The notes beneath the pieces were generated by a model. It ran no database searches, had not been told where the DNA came from, and was given only the letters and a program-made list of their open reading frames with translations. DNA of 24,521 nucleotides from CAMBDR01 sp046597185 (GTDB taxonomy: Bacteria; Pseudomonadota; Gammaproteobacteria; Burkholderiales; Burkholderiaceae_D), in assembly GCA_046597185.1 (NCBI GenBank), contig JBKJLF010000072.1, positions 1-24,521 on the forward strand, in the 5' to 3' direction. Each line of letters opens with the position of its first letter. The stretch's first letter is position 1. Made by a program: the position numbers and the translations under genes. Shown in pieces: positions 14,472 through 23,994 of the stretch.

Positions 14472-17400
14472 CTACAAGTCGTGCGGCAATGGCGCAACCC
14501 GCGTTTTCGCCAACAAAATTTCAAATTCTTCGGCAGGGATTGGCCGTGAGTACAGATACCCTTGGGCAAAATCGCAACCAGCGGCGGCGAGCAAGTCGCG
14601 CTGGGCGATGGTTTCAACGCCCTCGGCGATGACCCGCAAACCGAGTTTGTGGGCCATCACGATGATCAACTCGCATAAGGTGAGATTGTCGGCGTCCGTA
14701 TCCATATTGCTAACAAAAGACTGGTCGATTTTTAAATAATCGATGTTAAATTTCTTTAAATACGATAACGACGAATAGCCGGTGCCAAAATCGTCCAATG
14801 ACACCTGTATTCCGGCGTCGCGGAAAGCTAACAGCTTTTCAGTGACGTTATCCTCAACATTCATCAACAAACCTTCGGTGATTTCGATCACGATGCCTTG
14901 CCCGCTCAGATTCATTTCGCTCAAAAATTGAAACCACGAACGGTCAGAGCCGCCATCACTACGAAATTGCATTGGCGACTTATTGACGCTGATTTGAAAA
15001 TCCGGGTGATGCAACGCACGCAAGCGCTTCACTTCACGCGCCGATTCCTTAAACACCCAATCGCCAATGTCAACAATCAAACCGCTTTCTTCGGCCAAGG
15101 GGATAAATTCTGCCGGACTGACCAGCCCGCGCACCGGGTGCTGCCATCTGATTAAGGCTTCCGCTTTATAAATACTGCCGGTCGCCATTTCCACAATCGG
15201 CTGAAAATATACCCGAAACTGCTGGTTTTCCAGTGCGCCGCGCAAGTCATTGGTCAAGCGCCGCCGCGCTTGCGCCGCTTCCTGCATGGCGGATGCGAAA
15301 TAGCTAAAACGGTTGCGACCTGCATTCTTGGAAACATACATCGCCTGATCGGCATGCTTGAGCAAATCGTCAATTTCAGTAGCATCGTTGGGATAGATGG
15401 CCACCCCGATACTGGCTGAAATAAACGCTTCTTCGCTGTTTAGGGTAAATGGTGTAACCAAGCTTGCCACCAGTTTTTTGGCGATGCGGTCAACGCAATC
15501 GGTGTCATCTAACGCCGCCAAGATAATCACAAATTCGTCGCCCCCCAACCGCGCCACGGTGTCCGATGCGCGCACGCAGGCCATGATGCGCTGGGACGCC
15601 TGCACCAGCAAAACATCGCCCATGTCGTGACCGAGGGTATCGTTAATTTCTTTAAAATGATCTAAATCGATCACTAACAAGGCCAAGGGCAATTTTTCGC
15701 GCTTGGCTCTTTTCACTTCCTGCTGTAGTCGGTCTTGCAGCATGTGGCGGTTCGCCAATTGCGTGAGGGCGTCAAAGTTGGCTTGCCGCCAAATCAATTT
15801 TTCCGCCTTCTTTTTTTCCGTAATGTCGGAAAATACCCCGACCCGGTGGGTGATGACGCCCTTTTGATCCCGCACCACCTTGATCGATAGCCATAAAACA
15901 AAAACCTCGTCATTTTTTCGCCGATAACTCATTTCGCCCACCCACCAGCCATCACTATTGAGGCTGCTAAGCATGGTGGAAAATATTTCTTCTTGCGCCA
16001 AGCCCGTGGTCAGCATGGTGGGCGTCTGGCCGATCACATCGGCCGGATCATAGCCAGTGATCTTTGTAAAGGCCGGATTGACGGCGATGATGCGCTCATC
16101 CGGGCCAGTCACCATGACACCTTCATCGACGGTATTAAAGACCGTGGTAGCGAGCCGTTGCGCTTCTTCGCGATGATGCTGCTCGGTAATATCGAGCACG
16201 GTACCTATCATCAAAAATGGTTGATCGGCGTCATTTCGATACACTTCGCCTTGGCAATGAATGTACCGAATCTCGCCACTGGGCCAGACGATGCGGCATT
16301 CGACTTCATAATCGCACACTGCCGCCAACGCCCGTTCTACTGCTTGATTCACCTTGGCGCGGTCGTCGGCGTGGATGGCATTGAAGAACAGCTCGCTCGA
16401 CGCTTGATGTTGTGTCGGATCGAGGCCGAAGATGCGGAACTGTTGGTCTGACCATATCTCGGAATGATCGAATAGATTCCATTCCCATGTCCCTAAATGG
16501 GAAATCCGCAGCGCATTGCTGAGTAAGTATTCATTAGCGCGCAGGGTTTCTTCGATTTGCTTGCGCTTGGAAATGTCGCGTGCCGAGGCGTACAACATCG
16601 GCTTGCCGTTAATTTCAACCCGGACCGCATTGATTTCAACATCGATCAAATGCCCCTTGCTATCCAGATACATGGTTTCAAAGATCGCGCCATTGGCTGG
16701 CAAATCGCGTATCCGTTGTTCCAGCTCGCTCGCACCCCATTGCACGTCCCAGCGCACGGCGTTGAGGCTTTGGATTTCTTCTTGGGTGTAACCAAGCAAG
16801 CGGCAAAATGCCTCATTGGCCTGCACCACATTGCCGCTAAGGTCAAGAATGGCGATGCCGTCGCTGGCGGTGCGAAAAAGGAGGGTGTTCTTCAGCGCTT
16901 CGTTGGCCAAGGCTTGCGCCGTCAGTTTGCGCTCGGTTGCATCGACTGCCATCCCTATCAGCAGGCGACGCCCGTCTGGCAACGGTGCCAGCGGCCCAAA
17001 GCGAAATTCCCACGTCAATGTTCGGCCATCGGCGGCCCGTATTTCTGACTCGCCTTCGGAAAACCAATCAGGTTTATCAAATAAGGTTTTGATATGGGCT
17101 TGCCAATACCCCAGCCGTTCTGCGCCATACGCTTTGAGTAACCAAGCGGTAATGGTCGGGATGTCTTGCTGGGTGTAGCCGGACAGTTCGCTCCAGACCC
17201 GACTGATCAGGATCACTTCGCCGTCTTCGGCATGCAACATGATCGGATTGGGCGCATCGATGAGCGCTTGGCGAAACATGGCTTCGCGCTCGCGGGTGGC
17301 GTTGCGCATCGCCTCGCTGCGCGCCAGTTCGAGCTTGGCTTGCTCGCGGCTGCGGTGCAATTCAAAAAACACCGCTACTTTTGATAGTAAAATGAAGTCA

Positions 17401-17732
17401 TCCACCGGCTTTTGAATATAATCGACCGCCCCCACTTCATAACCACGCAAACGATGCGCGTTATCGGCGTAGGACGCGGTGAGAAAAATGATCGGGATGT
17501 GTTGGGTCAAGACTTCGCCCTTGAGCAACTCCGCCACTTCGTAACCGTCCATGCCCGGCATTTCGATATCGAGCAAAATCAGAGCAAAATCGTGCGTCAC
17601 GCACAGTGCCAGCGCCTCATTGCCAGAATTGCCTTGTACCACTTCGCAACTCATTTTATGCAACAGCTTGCGCAGTGCAATTAAATTGCTGCGGTTGTCA
17701 TCGACCACTAAAATTTTCGGTTTGGTAAGCAT
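14472..17732 (-). CDS. Response regulator with four PAS, GGDEF and EAL domains
   Basis: A 1086-residue cyclic-di-GMP regulator. The receiver domain (5-125) has the acidic pair VVDDN, phospho-acceptor Asp55 in LLDIEMPGMDG and Lys108 in QKP. Four PAS/PAC units follow at about 150-270, 280-390, 400-520 and 525-640, each ending in a D-x-T-E/K-type PAC tail (DATERK, DISKRK, DITEQH, DITEKK). The GGDEF domain (about 650-810) has an intact active site, GGDEF 730-734, and an inhibitory-site RASD at 721-724, the correct five residues upstream. The EAL domain (about 825-1075) keeps EAL (Glu858), DDFGTGYSS (Asp980, Asp981), Lys1001 and EGVE (Glu1037). It could therefore both make and degrade c-di-GMP, with balance set by phosphorylation and PAS ligands. 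It is the last gene of the kinase-CheR-CheB run, 45 bases after CheB, and a likely phosphorylation target of the kinase. Confidence 0.95.
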   Translation of the reverse strand: MLTKPKILVVDDNRSNLIALRKLLHKMSCEVVQGNSGNEALALCVTHDFALILLDIEMPGMDGYEVAELLKGEVLTQHIPIIFLTASYADNAHRLRGYEVGAVDYIQKPVDDFILLSKVAVFFELHRSREQAKLELARSEAMRNATREREAMFRQALIDAPNPIMLHAEDGEVILISRVWSELSGYTQQDIPTITAWLLKAYGAERLGYWQAHIKTLFDKPDWFSEGESEIRAADGRTLTWEFRFGPLAPLPDGRRLLIGMAVDATERKLTAQALANEALKNTLLFRTASDGIAILDLSGNVVQANEAFCRLLGYTQEEIQSLNAVRWDVQWGASELEQRIRDLPANGAIFETMYLDSKGHLIDVEINAVRVEINGKPMLYASARDISKRKQIEETLRANEYLLSNALRISHLGTWEWNLFDHSEIWSDQQFRIFGLDPTQHQASSELFFNAIHADDRAKVNQAVERALAAVCDYEVECRIVWPSGEIRYIHCQGEVYRNDADQPFLMIGTVLDITEQHHREEAQRLATTVFNTVDEGVMVTGPDERIIAVNPAFTKITGYDPADVIGQTPTMLTTGLAQEEIFSTMLSSLNSDGWWVGEMSYRRKNDEVFVLWLSIKVVRDQKGVITHRVGVFSDITEKKKAEKLIWRQANFDALTQLANRHMLQDRLQQEVKRAKREKLPLALLVIDLDHFKEINDTLGHDMGDVLLVQASQRIMACVRASDTVARLGGDEFVIILAALDDTDCVDRIAKKLVASLVTPFTLNSEEAFISASIGVAIYPNDATEIDDLLKHADQAMYVSKNAGRNRFSYFASAMQEAAQARRRLTNDLRGALENQQFRVYFQPIVEMATGSIYKAEALIRWQHPVRGLVSPAEFIPLAEESGLIVDIGDWVFKESAREVKRLRALHHPDFQISVNKSPMQFRSDGGSDRSWFQFLSEMNLSGQGIVIEITEGLLMNVEDNVTEKLLAFRDAGIQVSLDDFGTGYSSLSYLKKFNIDYLKIDQSFVSNMDTDADNLTLCELIIVMAHKLGLRVIAEGVETIAQRDLLAAAGCDFAQGYLYSRPIPAEEFEILLAKTRVAPLPHDL

Positions 17733-17777
17733 GCTTAATTTCTCACATTTACTAGCAATTCAGAAAATTATTTATAA

Positions 17778-18386
17778 TTACTCATAATTAATTACACTTG
17801 GACAACAATATTGAAGCATCGCTTGCGCCAGCAAGGGCAATGGCAGTACTTGGTCTGCCGCGCCCGTGGCGATGGCGGCCCTGGGCATGGTTTCGGCAAC
17901 CGCGCCTTCTGGGTCTTGCACCAAACAATAACCGCCCGCCTGTTTGATCGCCAACAGGCCGAGCGCACCATCACTATTTGCCCCGGTCAGTATCACGCCC
18001 ACCACCTGTTCGCGGTAAACATCGGCGGCGGCTTGGAATAGTAGATCAATCGCGGGCCGACAATAACAGACGCGCTCATCGACCGACAGCGCAAACCGAT
18101 AATCCGGTTCAATCAGCAAATGGTAGTTCGGCGGTGCCACATACACATGGCCGGCCAGCACGGGTTCGCGCTCGCGCGCTTCCTGCACCGGCAAGGCGCA
18201 GTATTTGGCTAAAATGCTCGGCAATAAACTCACCCCATCATGCGCCACATGCGCCACGATGACCACCGGGCGCGATAAATTGGCGGGCAATACTGGCAAT
18301 AGCACGCGCAAAGCTTCCAGCCCACCGGCGGAACAACCGATGACCAGCACTGCTGGGTTGGTTGTGCGCTGGTTTGGCATTTTCAT
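17778..18386 (-). CDS. cheB: CheB-type methylesterase without receiver domain
   Basis: A 202-residue protein equal to the catalytic domain of chemotaxis methylesterase CheB, which removes methyl groups from glutamates of receptors and deamidates glutamines. The catalytic triad is visible: Ser19 in GCSAGG, His46 in VAHVAHDG and Asp139 in LTGANSDGA. The APPNYH and PEGAVAETMP segments are also family-typical. The usual N-terminal receiver domain is absent, so it cannot be switched by direct phosphorylation; such stand-alone CheB proteins are common beside hybrid kinases. Its ATG overlaps the cheR stop by four bases (ATGA), indicating translational coupling. Confidence 0.93.
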   Translation of the reverse strand: MKMPNQRTTNPAVLVIGCSAGGLEALRVLLPVLPANLSRPVVIVAHVAHDGVSLLPSILAKYCALPVQEAREREPVLAGHVYVAPPNYHLLIEPDYRFALSVDERVCYCRPAIDLLFQAAADVYREQVVGVILTGANSDGALGLLAIKQAGGYCLVQDPEGAVAETMPRAAIATGAADQVLPLPLLAQAMLQYCCPSVINYE

Positions 18387-19213
18387 CCTATTTTCCTACG
18401 AAAAATCATCAACCCTTGGTCGATGGCTTGAAACTGGCTCGCGGCGGCACCGGCTTGCAAACTCTCGCGCGTGCCCAGGCACAAGAAGCCGCCGCGCGCC
18501 AAACTTTGATGAAACAACTGCAAAACCCGGCCTTGGAGGGTATTGTCAAAGTAGATCAGCACATTGCGGCATAGCACCAAATGGACTTCGCAAAAAACCC
18601 CGTCCGAGACCAAATTATGGTGCGCGAACACGATTTTTTGCCGCAAGTGTGGTTGCATGCGCAGAAAATTATTACCTGCCGTGAAATAATCTGAAAACGT
18701 GGCCTTGCCGCCTGCGTTCTGGTAGTTTCGCGTATATTCTTCCAAGTAGCGAGTTGGGAAAATACCGTCCTCGGCCTTATGTAGCGCCTCGTCGTTGATA
18801 TCGGTGGCATAGATTTGAGTGCGCTCCAACAAGCCTTCTTCGGCCAACAGTATGGCGAGCGAATAGACTTCTTCCCCCGTGGCGCAGCCCGCCTGCCAGA
18901 TATTGAGGCGGGAATAACTTGCCAATAGCGGTAGCACGGTCTCGCGCAGCGCTTTGAATACCGGCGGGTCGCGGAACATTTCCGTCACCGGCACTGATAA
19001 ATGGGTTAGCACTGTCAGTAAAAAACCTTCATCGTGCAACACCTTGGGTATTAAATCGGCCACACGCGGGCAGTTGGCTGCCGCCGCCACCGCCAGCACG
19101 CGCCGCTTGAGCGAGGCATGCGCATAGTTGCGGAAATCATAGCCATGGCGCTGGAATAAGGCGTCCAGAAACAGGCCAATCTCGATATTTTGCAGGGTGC
19201 TTTCGTCTTTCAT
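18383..19213 (-). CDS. cheR: CheR-type protein-glutamate methyltransferase
   Basis: A 276-residue SAM-dependent methyltransferase that methylates glutamates in coiled-coil receptors. The N-terminal helical domain contains YDFRNYAHASLKRRV (the family consensus is G-x-D-F-x-x-Y). The SAM-binding core has NIWQAGCATGEEVYSLAI, IYATDIND, and CRNVLIYFD towards the end. FLCLGTRESL is the typical C-terminal loop. No TPR extension is present. The start is ATG 19213; a GTG at 19216 is equally close to an upstream AGG. The gene begins within seven bases of the kinase stop codon and overlaps cheB, so the three are one operon. No chemoreceptor gene is in the window, so its substrate is unknown; the kinase itself or a distant receptor are candidates. 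Confidence 0.93.
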   Translation of the reverse strand: MKDESTLQNIEIGLFLDALFQRHGYDFRNYAHASLKRRVLAVAAAANCPRVADLIPKVLHDEGFLLTVLTHLSVPVTEMFRDPPVFKALRETVLPLLASYSRLNIWQAGCATGEEVYSLAILLAEEGLLERTQIYATDINDEALHKAEDGIFPTRYLEEYTRNYQNAGGKATFSDYFTAGNNFLRMQPHLRQKIVFAHHNLVSDGVFCEVHLVLCRNVLIYFDNTLQGRVLQLFHQSLARGGFLCLGTRESLQAGAAASQFQAIDQGLMIFRRKIG

Positions 19214-19217
19214 CACA

Positions 19218-22200
19218 CTACGCCTGTAGTTGTTCGCGCATCATCACCATTAACGCATCGATATCGACCGGCTTGGACAGATAATCATTGGCCCCGGCCG
19301 CCAAGCATTTTTCACGATCACCGACCATTGCCTTGGCGGTGAGCGCAATGATGGGCAGCGTCGTAAAGCGCGCCTGTTTGCGAATTTCCTGCATGGTTTC
19401 ATAGCCATCCATGCCGGGCATCATAATATCCATTAACACCAGATCAATCTCCGGCGTATCGGCCAGTTGCGCCAAGGCTTTCATACCATCTTGCGCCATC
19501 AAGACCTTCAATCCCTTGGCGCGCAAGGCTTTGGAAAGTGCAAAGGCATTGCGCATATCATCGTCCACCACCAACACCGAGCGGCCTGCGATGCCGCCCT
19601 CAGCCGCATGCAGGCCACGCAACACTTGCTGTTGTTGCACTGGCAGACGGCTTTGCACGCTATGCAAGAACAGGGTCACTTCATCAAGCAGCCGTTCCGG
19701 CGAGCGCGCCCCTTTGATGACGATACTATCGGTGTATTCGCGCAGGGCCAAGGTATCGGCATCGGACAAGTCACGACCAGAATACACGACCACGGGTGGC
19801 ACGATCAAATGTTCGCGCGTGCATTGTTCCAACAAGGCCACACCGCCAATGCCGGGCAGGCCCAGATCAAGCACCATGCAGTCGAAATGCTCACCCGCAC
19901 GCAAGCGGGCCAGTGCCGCCTCACCGTTACTTTCTTCGATGATGTCTACCCCGGCATTATCCAATAGCGCATGCACCGCCTTGCGCGTGCCCGCATCATC
20001 ATCAACCAGTAACAAGCGCCGCGTGGTATTGGTGGCGAAATGGCGGATACGCTGAAACGCGGTTTCAATCTGTTGTTTGCTCACGGGTTTGGTCAAATAA
20101 CCGACTGCCCCCATTTCCAAGCCGCGCTGGCTGGAATCGGTGGCCGACATGAAATGCACCGGAATATGCCGCGTTTCCGGGTGTTGCTTTAGGCGCTCCA
20201 TCACGTCCCAACCGTCCATGCTGGGTAGACCGATGTCAAGCACGATTCCGGTCGGGCGGTAGCGCCGTGCCAGATCGAGGCCGATCACGCCATCGCCCGC
20301 GACCAGGCACTTGAAACCGCGCTTTCTTGAAATGTCGCGCACGATCTTGGCGAATGAGGCGTCGTCCTCAATCACCAGCACGGTTTCGTCTTGCGGCGTG
20401 ATATTGTCACGGTCATCCTCAATTTGCTGCGGCCCGGCCAAGCCGGAAAATACCGCCGGGATGCGAGGTGTTGGGGCAGATGAGGGCGTTGCCGCTGTTG
20501 GTACGGTTGGTACGGTTGAGTCGGCTGAAACCGTTGCCGCTATTGACGCTGGCAAGCGCCCGACCTTGGCGTCAGGCCCGCCGTCGGCCCTTGCTGCGAC
20601 GCCCTGCGTGACCAGCGGCAAAATCAAACTAAAAACACTACCGCGCTCCGGGACGCTGGTGACATGAATATCGCCACCCAGAAATTGCGCCAAGCGGCGC
20701 GAAATGGTCAGCCCCAGGCCAGTGCCGCCATAACGGCGGCTGGTGCTGCCATCAACTTGTTCAAACGCCTGGAAGATCGAATCCATTTTATCAAACGGAA
20801 TGCCGATGCCGGTATCAGTGACTTCGATTGCAAACGCTTCCTGGCCGCCAACGCTAGCCGTAGCGCGCTTGACCTGCACACTGACGCCACCCACCTCGGT
20901 AAACTTGATCGCGTTGCCCAGCAGGTTGTTGATGATTTGCTCCAACTTACCCGGATCACCGCGCATTACGGGGGGTAAATCGTCGGCAATGCTCACCGTT
21001 AAGGCCAGGCCGTTGCTCTCTGCCAACAAACGGAAGCGCCGCAGCAATGATGAGCGGAATTCGTCAAAGCCGATGTCGGCGGCTGAAATCTCCATCTTGC
21101 CCGCTTCCACCTTCGACAAATCGAGGATATCGTTGATCAGCCGTAGCAGCGAACTACCGCTATCGTGAATGATACGCGCCGAATCGACTTGATCTTCGCT
21201 CAAATTGCCCTCATCGTTATCCAATAGGCAGCGCGCCAAAATTAATAGGCTATTTAAGGGGGTGCGCAGTTCATGCGACATATTGGCTAAAAATTCTGAC
21301 TTATAACGGCTGGCGGTATCACGTTCCAGCGCCCGCTTATCGGCGTCGCTACGCGCCTGTTCCAACATATTGGCCTGTTCTTGCAACCCCCGGCTCTTGT
21401 CGGCCAAGGCGGCATTCGATTCTTGTAATTGCTCGCGTTGGGCGCGCAATTCTTCTTCGGAGGCGCGCAGTTCTTCGGCTTGCTCTTGCAGGCGTTCACC
21501 CTTTAAGCGTAAGTCGTCGTTGGCCGATTGCAATTGCTCACCTTGGGCGCGCAACTCTTCTTCGGAGGCGCGTAGTTCTTCGGTTTGTTCCTGGGTTTGT
21601 TGCAGCAGTGTTTGGGTGCGGAAATTACGCTCTAAAATTTCCATATTGAGCGCGAAAATCGGGCAAATTTCATCAATCAAGGCTTGTTGTTGTTCGCTAA
21701 AGGCTTGAAACGAGCCGATTTCAATGACCGCCAGCACTTTTTCTTTCGATACCACCGGCACGACAAAAATCGCGCGTGGGCTGGCCTCGCCAACGCCGGA
21801 GGTAATGCGTGCATACTCATCTGGCACATCCGTCAAAATGATCGGTTTCTTCTCTTTCGCGCATTGGCCGACCAATCCTTCACCGATCTCGAAACGGGTA
21901 TGTAAGCTGCGGCGCTTTTTCAAACCATAACTGCCCAATAATTCCAGATGGGCACTGGCGTCCCGCCACATATAAAACATCCCGGCCCCGCCACCCAGAT
22001 GCGGCACCAGGGCGGTGATGGCGGTTTGCGCAAACGCTTCTGGCGAGCTTGACGATTGCAGCAGCAAGCTTAAGTGCGCCACATTCGCCTTGACCCAGCG
22101 CTGGCCCTCTTGCTTGACTGCCGCCTCCTTAAAAATCTGCACTGCCTGCGCCATCGCCGTCAACTCGGTATTGCCTTCGCGAAACGGCACGTCCAGCGCC

Positions 22201-22901
22201 AAGTTGCCTGCCGCCAGTGCGGCCATGCGCTCCTTCAGCGTCGCTAGCGGCACGGTGATGCTACGGGTGATCAGGCGCATAACCAATAGGCCCAACAGGA
22301 GCAAGCCCAGGGTCATGCCGCCCAAGCGCACCAAGGCGCTGGCGCGCTCCGTTTCGGCCATTTGGCGAAATTTCTTGGCGCGGCCCCCTGCCAGATCGAG
22401 TATCTCCGTCAAGATGCCTTCCACTTCTTTTTCTAGCCTTTGGCGGTTGGCGTACAGTGCCGCCATTGCCTCGTCGGGCTGGCGAGTGCGCTTAAAGGCG
22501 ACGGTTTCTTCGCGTAATGTGCGCCATTGTGTCAGCATATTGGTCAAGCGTCGCAGGTCTTCCGGGTTGCCGAGATACAAACTGCTGATCACCTCCAGGT
22601 GTGTTTTAATTTCCAGATCGAGGCGGTTTAACTCGCTAGCCAAAATTTCGATCTGCTCTGGTTTGCTTGTCTGCGCCAGCAACGCCATGTCGCGATGAAT
22701 CGTAACGACATTGGTCTTGATCTGTTGTGTTTCGTCCAGCACGCGCATTGGATGGTCGGCCAGCGTTGTGGTCAAATCGGCAATCGCGGTAATGCTATGC
22801 AGTGCCAGAGCGCCCATCAGCAGCGTCAACGTCACCAGCGCCCCAAAACCGAGCATCAGGCGAGTTGATATTTTCAGATCATTGAGTCGAAGTAAAGTCA
22901 C
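19218..22901 (-). CDS. Hybrid histidine kinase, HAMP-GAF-HK with three receivers
   Basis: A 1227-residue membrane sensor kinase. I chose GTG 22901 because AAAGGTG lies just upstream; the frame is open to a TTG at 22970, but that extension looks non-coding. Order: membrane helix about 15-38; periplasmic four-helix-like sensor (about 40-185) as in chemoreceptors; second helix about 192-211; HAMP (about 212-265); GAF (about 285-420, with GEGLVGQCA); coiled coil (about 430-525) with a repeated 13-residue motif; HisKA with His543 in NMSHELRTP; HATPase with NLLGNAIKF, DTGIGIP and GGTGLGL; a Pro/Thr-rich linker (about 765-835); then three receivers with Asp889, Asp1012 and Asp1158. The second receiver has IKGARS in place of the usual K-P. 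It would sense a periplasmic or GAF ligand and relay phosphate, probably to the REC-GGDEF-EAL protein encoded downstream. Confidence 0.95.
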   Translation of the reverse strand: MTLLRLNDLKISTRLMLGFGALVTLTLLMGALALHSITAIADLTTTLADHPMRVLDETQQIKTNVVTIHRDMALLAQTSKPEQIEILASELNRLDLEIKTHLEVISSLYLGNPEDLRRLTNMLTQWRTLREETVAFKRTRQPDEAMAALYANRQRLEKEVEGILTEILDLAGGRAKKFRQMAETERASALVRLGGMTLGLLLLGLLVMRLITRSITVPLATLKERMAALAAGNLALDVPFREGNTELTAMAQAVQIFKEAAVKQEGQRWVKANVAHLSLLLQSSSSPEAFAQTAITALVPHLGGGAGMFYMWRDASAHLELLGSYGLKKRRSLHTRFEIGEGLVGQCAKEKKPIILTDVPDEYARITSGVGEASPRAIFVVPVVSKEKVLAVIEIGSFQAFSEQQQALIDEICPIFALNMEILERNFRTQTLLQQTQEQTEELRASEEELRAQGEQLQSANDDLRLKGERLQEQAEELRASEEELRAQREQLQESNAALADKSRGLQEQANMLEQARSDADKRALERDTASRYKSEFLANMSHELRTPLNSLLILARCLLDNDEGNLSEDQVDSARIIHDSGSSLLRLINDILDLSKVEAGKMEISAADIGFDEFRSSLLRRFRLLAESNGLALTVSIADDLPPVMRGDPGKLEQIINNLLGNAIKFTEVGGVSVQVKRATASVGGQEAFAIEVTDTGIGIPFDKMDSIFQAFEQVDGSTSRRYGGTGLGLTISRRLAQFLGGDIHVTSVPERGSVFSLILPLVTQGVAARADGGPDAKVGRLPASIAATVSADSTVPTVPTAATPSSAPTPRIPAVFSGLAGPQQIEDDRDNITPQDETVLVIEDDASFAKIVRDISRKRGFKCLVAGDGVIGLDLARRYRPTGIVLDIGLPSMDGWDVMERLKQHPETRHIPVHFMSATDSSQRGLEMGAVGYLTKPVSKQQIETAFQRIRHFATNTTRRLLLVDDDAGTRKAVHALLDNAGVDIIEESNGEAALARLRAGEHFDCMVLDLGLPGIGGVALLEQCTREHLIVPPVVVYSGRDLSDADTLALREYTDSIVIKGARSPERLLDEVTLFLHSVQSRLPVQQQQVLRGLHAAEGGIAGRSVLVVDDDMRNAFALSKALRAKGLKVLMAQDGMKALAQLADTPEIDLVLMDIMMPGMDGYETMQEIRKQARFTTLPIIALTAKAMVGDREKCLAAGANDYLSKPVDIDALMVMMREQLQA
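21437..21580 (-). repeat. Duplicated coiled-coil segment in the hybrid kinase
   Basis: The kinase coiled coil carries EELRASEEELRAQ twice, offset by 35 residues (105 bp). The DNA coding for both copies is almost identical (around 21440-21480 and 21545-21585), with related flanking GEQLQ and REQLQ segments. It looks like a tandem duplication keeping heptad phase, since 35 is five heptads. Confidence 0.8.
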
Positions 22902-23493
22902 TATGACACCTTTTATTGAAATAAAGAAGTGGTTGAGAAACGAAATCCCTAAATACGCTCTTGGCAACAACGGTGCGGCTTGAGGAAAATGAAATCGCGT
23001 GAGTTAGTCTACCTTGAAACAGTACAGATTTATCTCAATGCTGGCTAATAAAGACACTTGCTTATTTTAGATACCACGCTGTGTCAACAGAGTTGTCACT
23101 CCGAAATTTTCACAACAAATGTTTTAAAATGATCATTTTAGAAATACATATATTCAATACGTACCCCAAGGTGACGAAACCTGCGCAGAATCCGCCTTTT
23201 CAAACTGGCCCAATGCCGACCAAGCAATGTGAGCAGCGCGGGCGTGGTGCCGTAATTTTTACCTTACAAGATGTCAACAACTATTTTGATTAAACAAAGC
23301 CAGCAGAAAACAAACTGGCCTAACGAGGAAAGCAAGCGGCAAAAAAACAGAACACGAGTTTAGCATCAATCTCCTGCACATTACTTATTTGACATGACGA
23401 AACACACAAACCGTATTATTATGACCTATCGGTTGACACACTATCTTTTCTCTGCCAAAATTCCACGGCTCAGATGGCCTGATGCCTAGGATT
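22902..23493. other. Intergenic stretch upstream of the kinase operon
   Basis: About 590 bases without a convincing gene. A 70-codon plus-strand ORF at 23081-23293 starts with an unsupported GTG and has no recognisable product. The stretch must hold the promoter of the minus-strand kinase operon, but I could not place -35/-10 boxes with confidence. The one clear element is the palindrome at 23125-23140. The sequence is A/T-rich relative to its surroundings. Confidence 0.6.
23125..23140. promoter_or_regulatory. Perfect 16-bp palindrome, possible operator
   Basis: TAAAATGATCATTTTA is an exact self-complementary 16-mer located about 225 bases upstream of the kinase start. Perfect palindromes of this length are usually protein-binding sites; the AATGATCATT core loosely recalls Fur-like sites but does not match the 19-bp consensus well. 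No regulator gene is adjacent. Confidence 0.4.
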
Positions 23494-23994
23494 TTAGTTT
23501 GACCCTAATTTCATCATCATTCGAAGGCTGGTGCGTGGGAACAGGGTTTCTGTCGCGTTTAACTCATCACATAATATTTGTATCGCGCTATCCGATATTT
23601 TATTGGCCATATGATGCAGCCGCACCGTCAGCGTCTGCGCCTTCAAGTCAGGAATAATGTCCGTGGAATAGTCCGCCGGACGGTCCAGCCCGAGGTGGTA
23701 GCGGGAATATTTGTGATACGTCAATCGGAAATAGTTTTCCTGAGACCATCGGGAGAACATCGCCCCTGCCAGGGGTGTCGCGCTTCAATCCTATTTGTCG
23801 CGCGACCTCGGTAATGCCCAGGCCACCATCGAATAAGCGCTGCACCTACGCGAGCACATCTGGCGTCAGCACCGCTGCCGAGCGGCTTTTTCTCAGTTTA
23901 AAAAACCACGGGTTCCCTCCTCACGAAACAATTTCACCGCCCGCTTGATCGACAACGGGCATGCCATCGAAAAAATAGACCACTGTGTCAGCAT
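23494..23994 (-). pseudogene. Decayed transposase-like gene, several frameshifts and deletions
   Basis: Pieces of one protein family appear in different minus-strand frames, in the right order. From 23994 down: VVYFFDGMPV, then SIKRAVKLFREEGTRGFF, LRKSRSAAVLTPDVLA (followed by an in-frame stop), VQRLFDGGLGITEVARQIG and LKRDT (helix-turn-helix), FSRWSQENYFRLTYHKY, and finally ELNATETLFPRTSLR to a stop at 23494. I recognise these as parts of a large transposase-like family (helix-turn-helix plus the WSQENFF-type segment), but do not know its IS group. Full-length relatives are several hundred residues longer, so large internal parts are gone. Non-functional relic. Confidence 0.65.

Noticed and set aside
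17726..17737. 12-bp palindrome TAAGCATGCTTA at the start of the GGDEF/EAL gene
   Set aside because: It overlaps the start codon and the AAGC before it; a coincidental palindrome around ATG is more likely than an operator.
22902..22970. Extension of the hybrid kinase to an upstream TTG
   Set aside because: No ribosome site before the TTG. The GTG at 22901 has AAAGGTG upstream and gives the expected short cytoplasmic N-terminus before the first membrane helix.
23081..23293. 70-codon plus-strand ORF in the intergenic region
   Set aside because: GTG start without a ribosome site, irregular composition, and no recognisable product.
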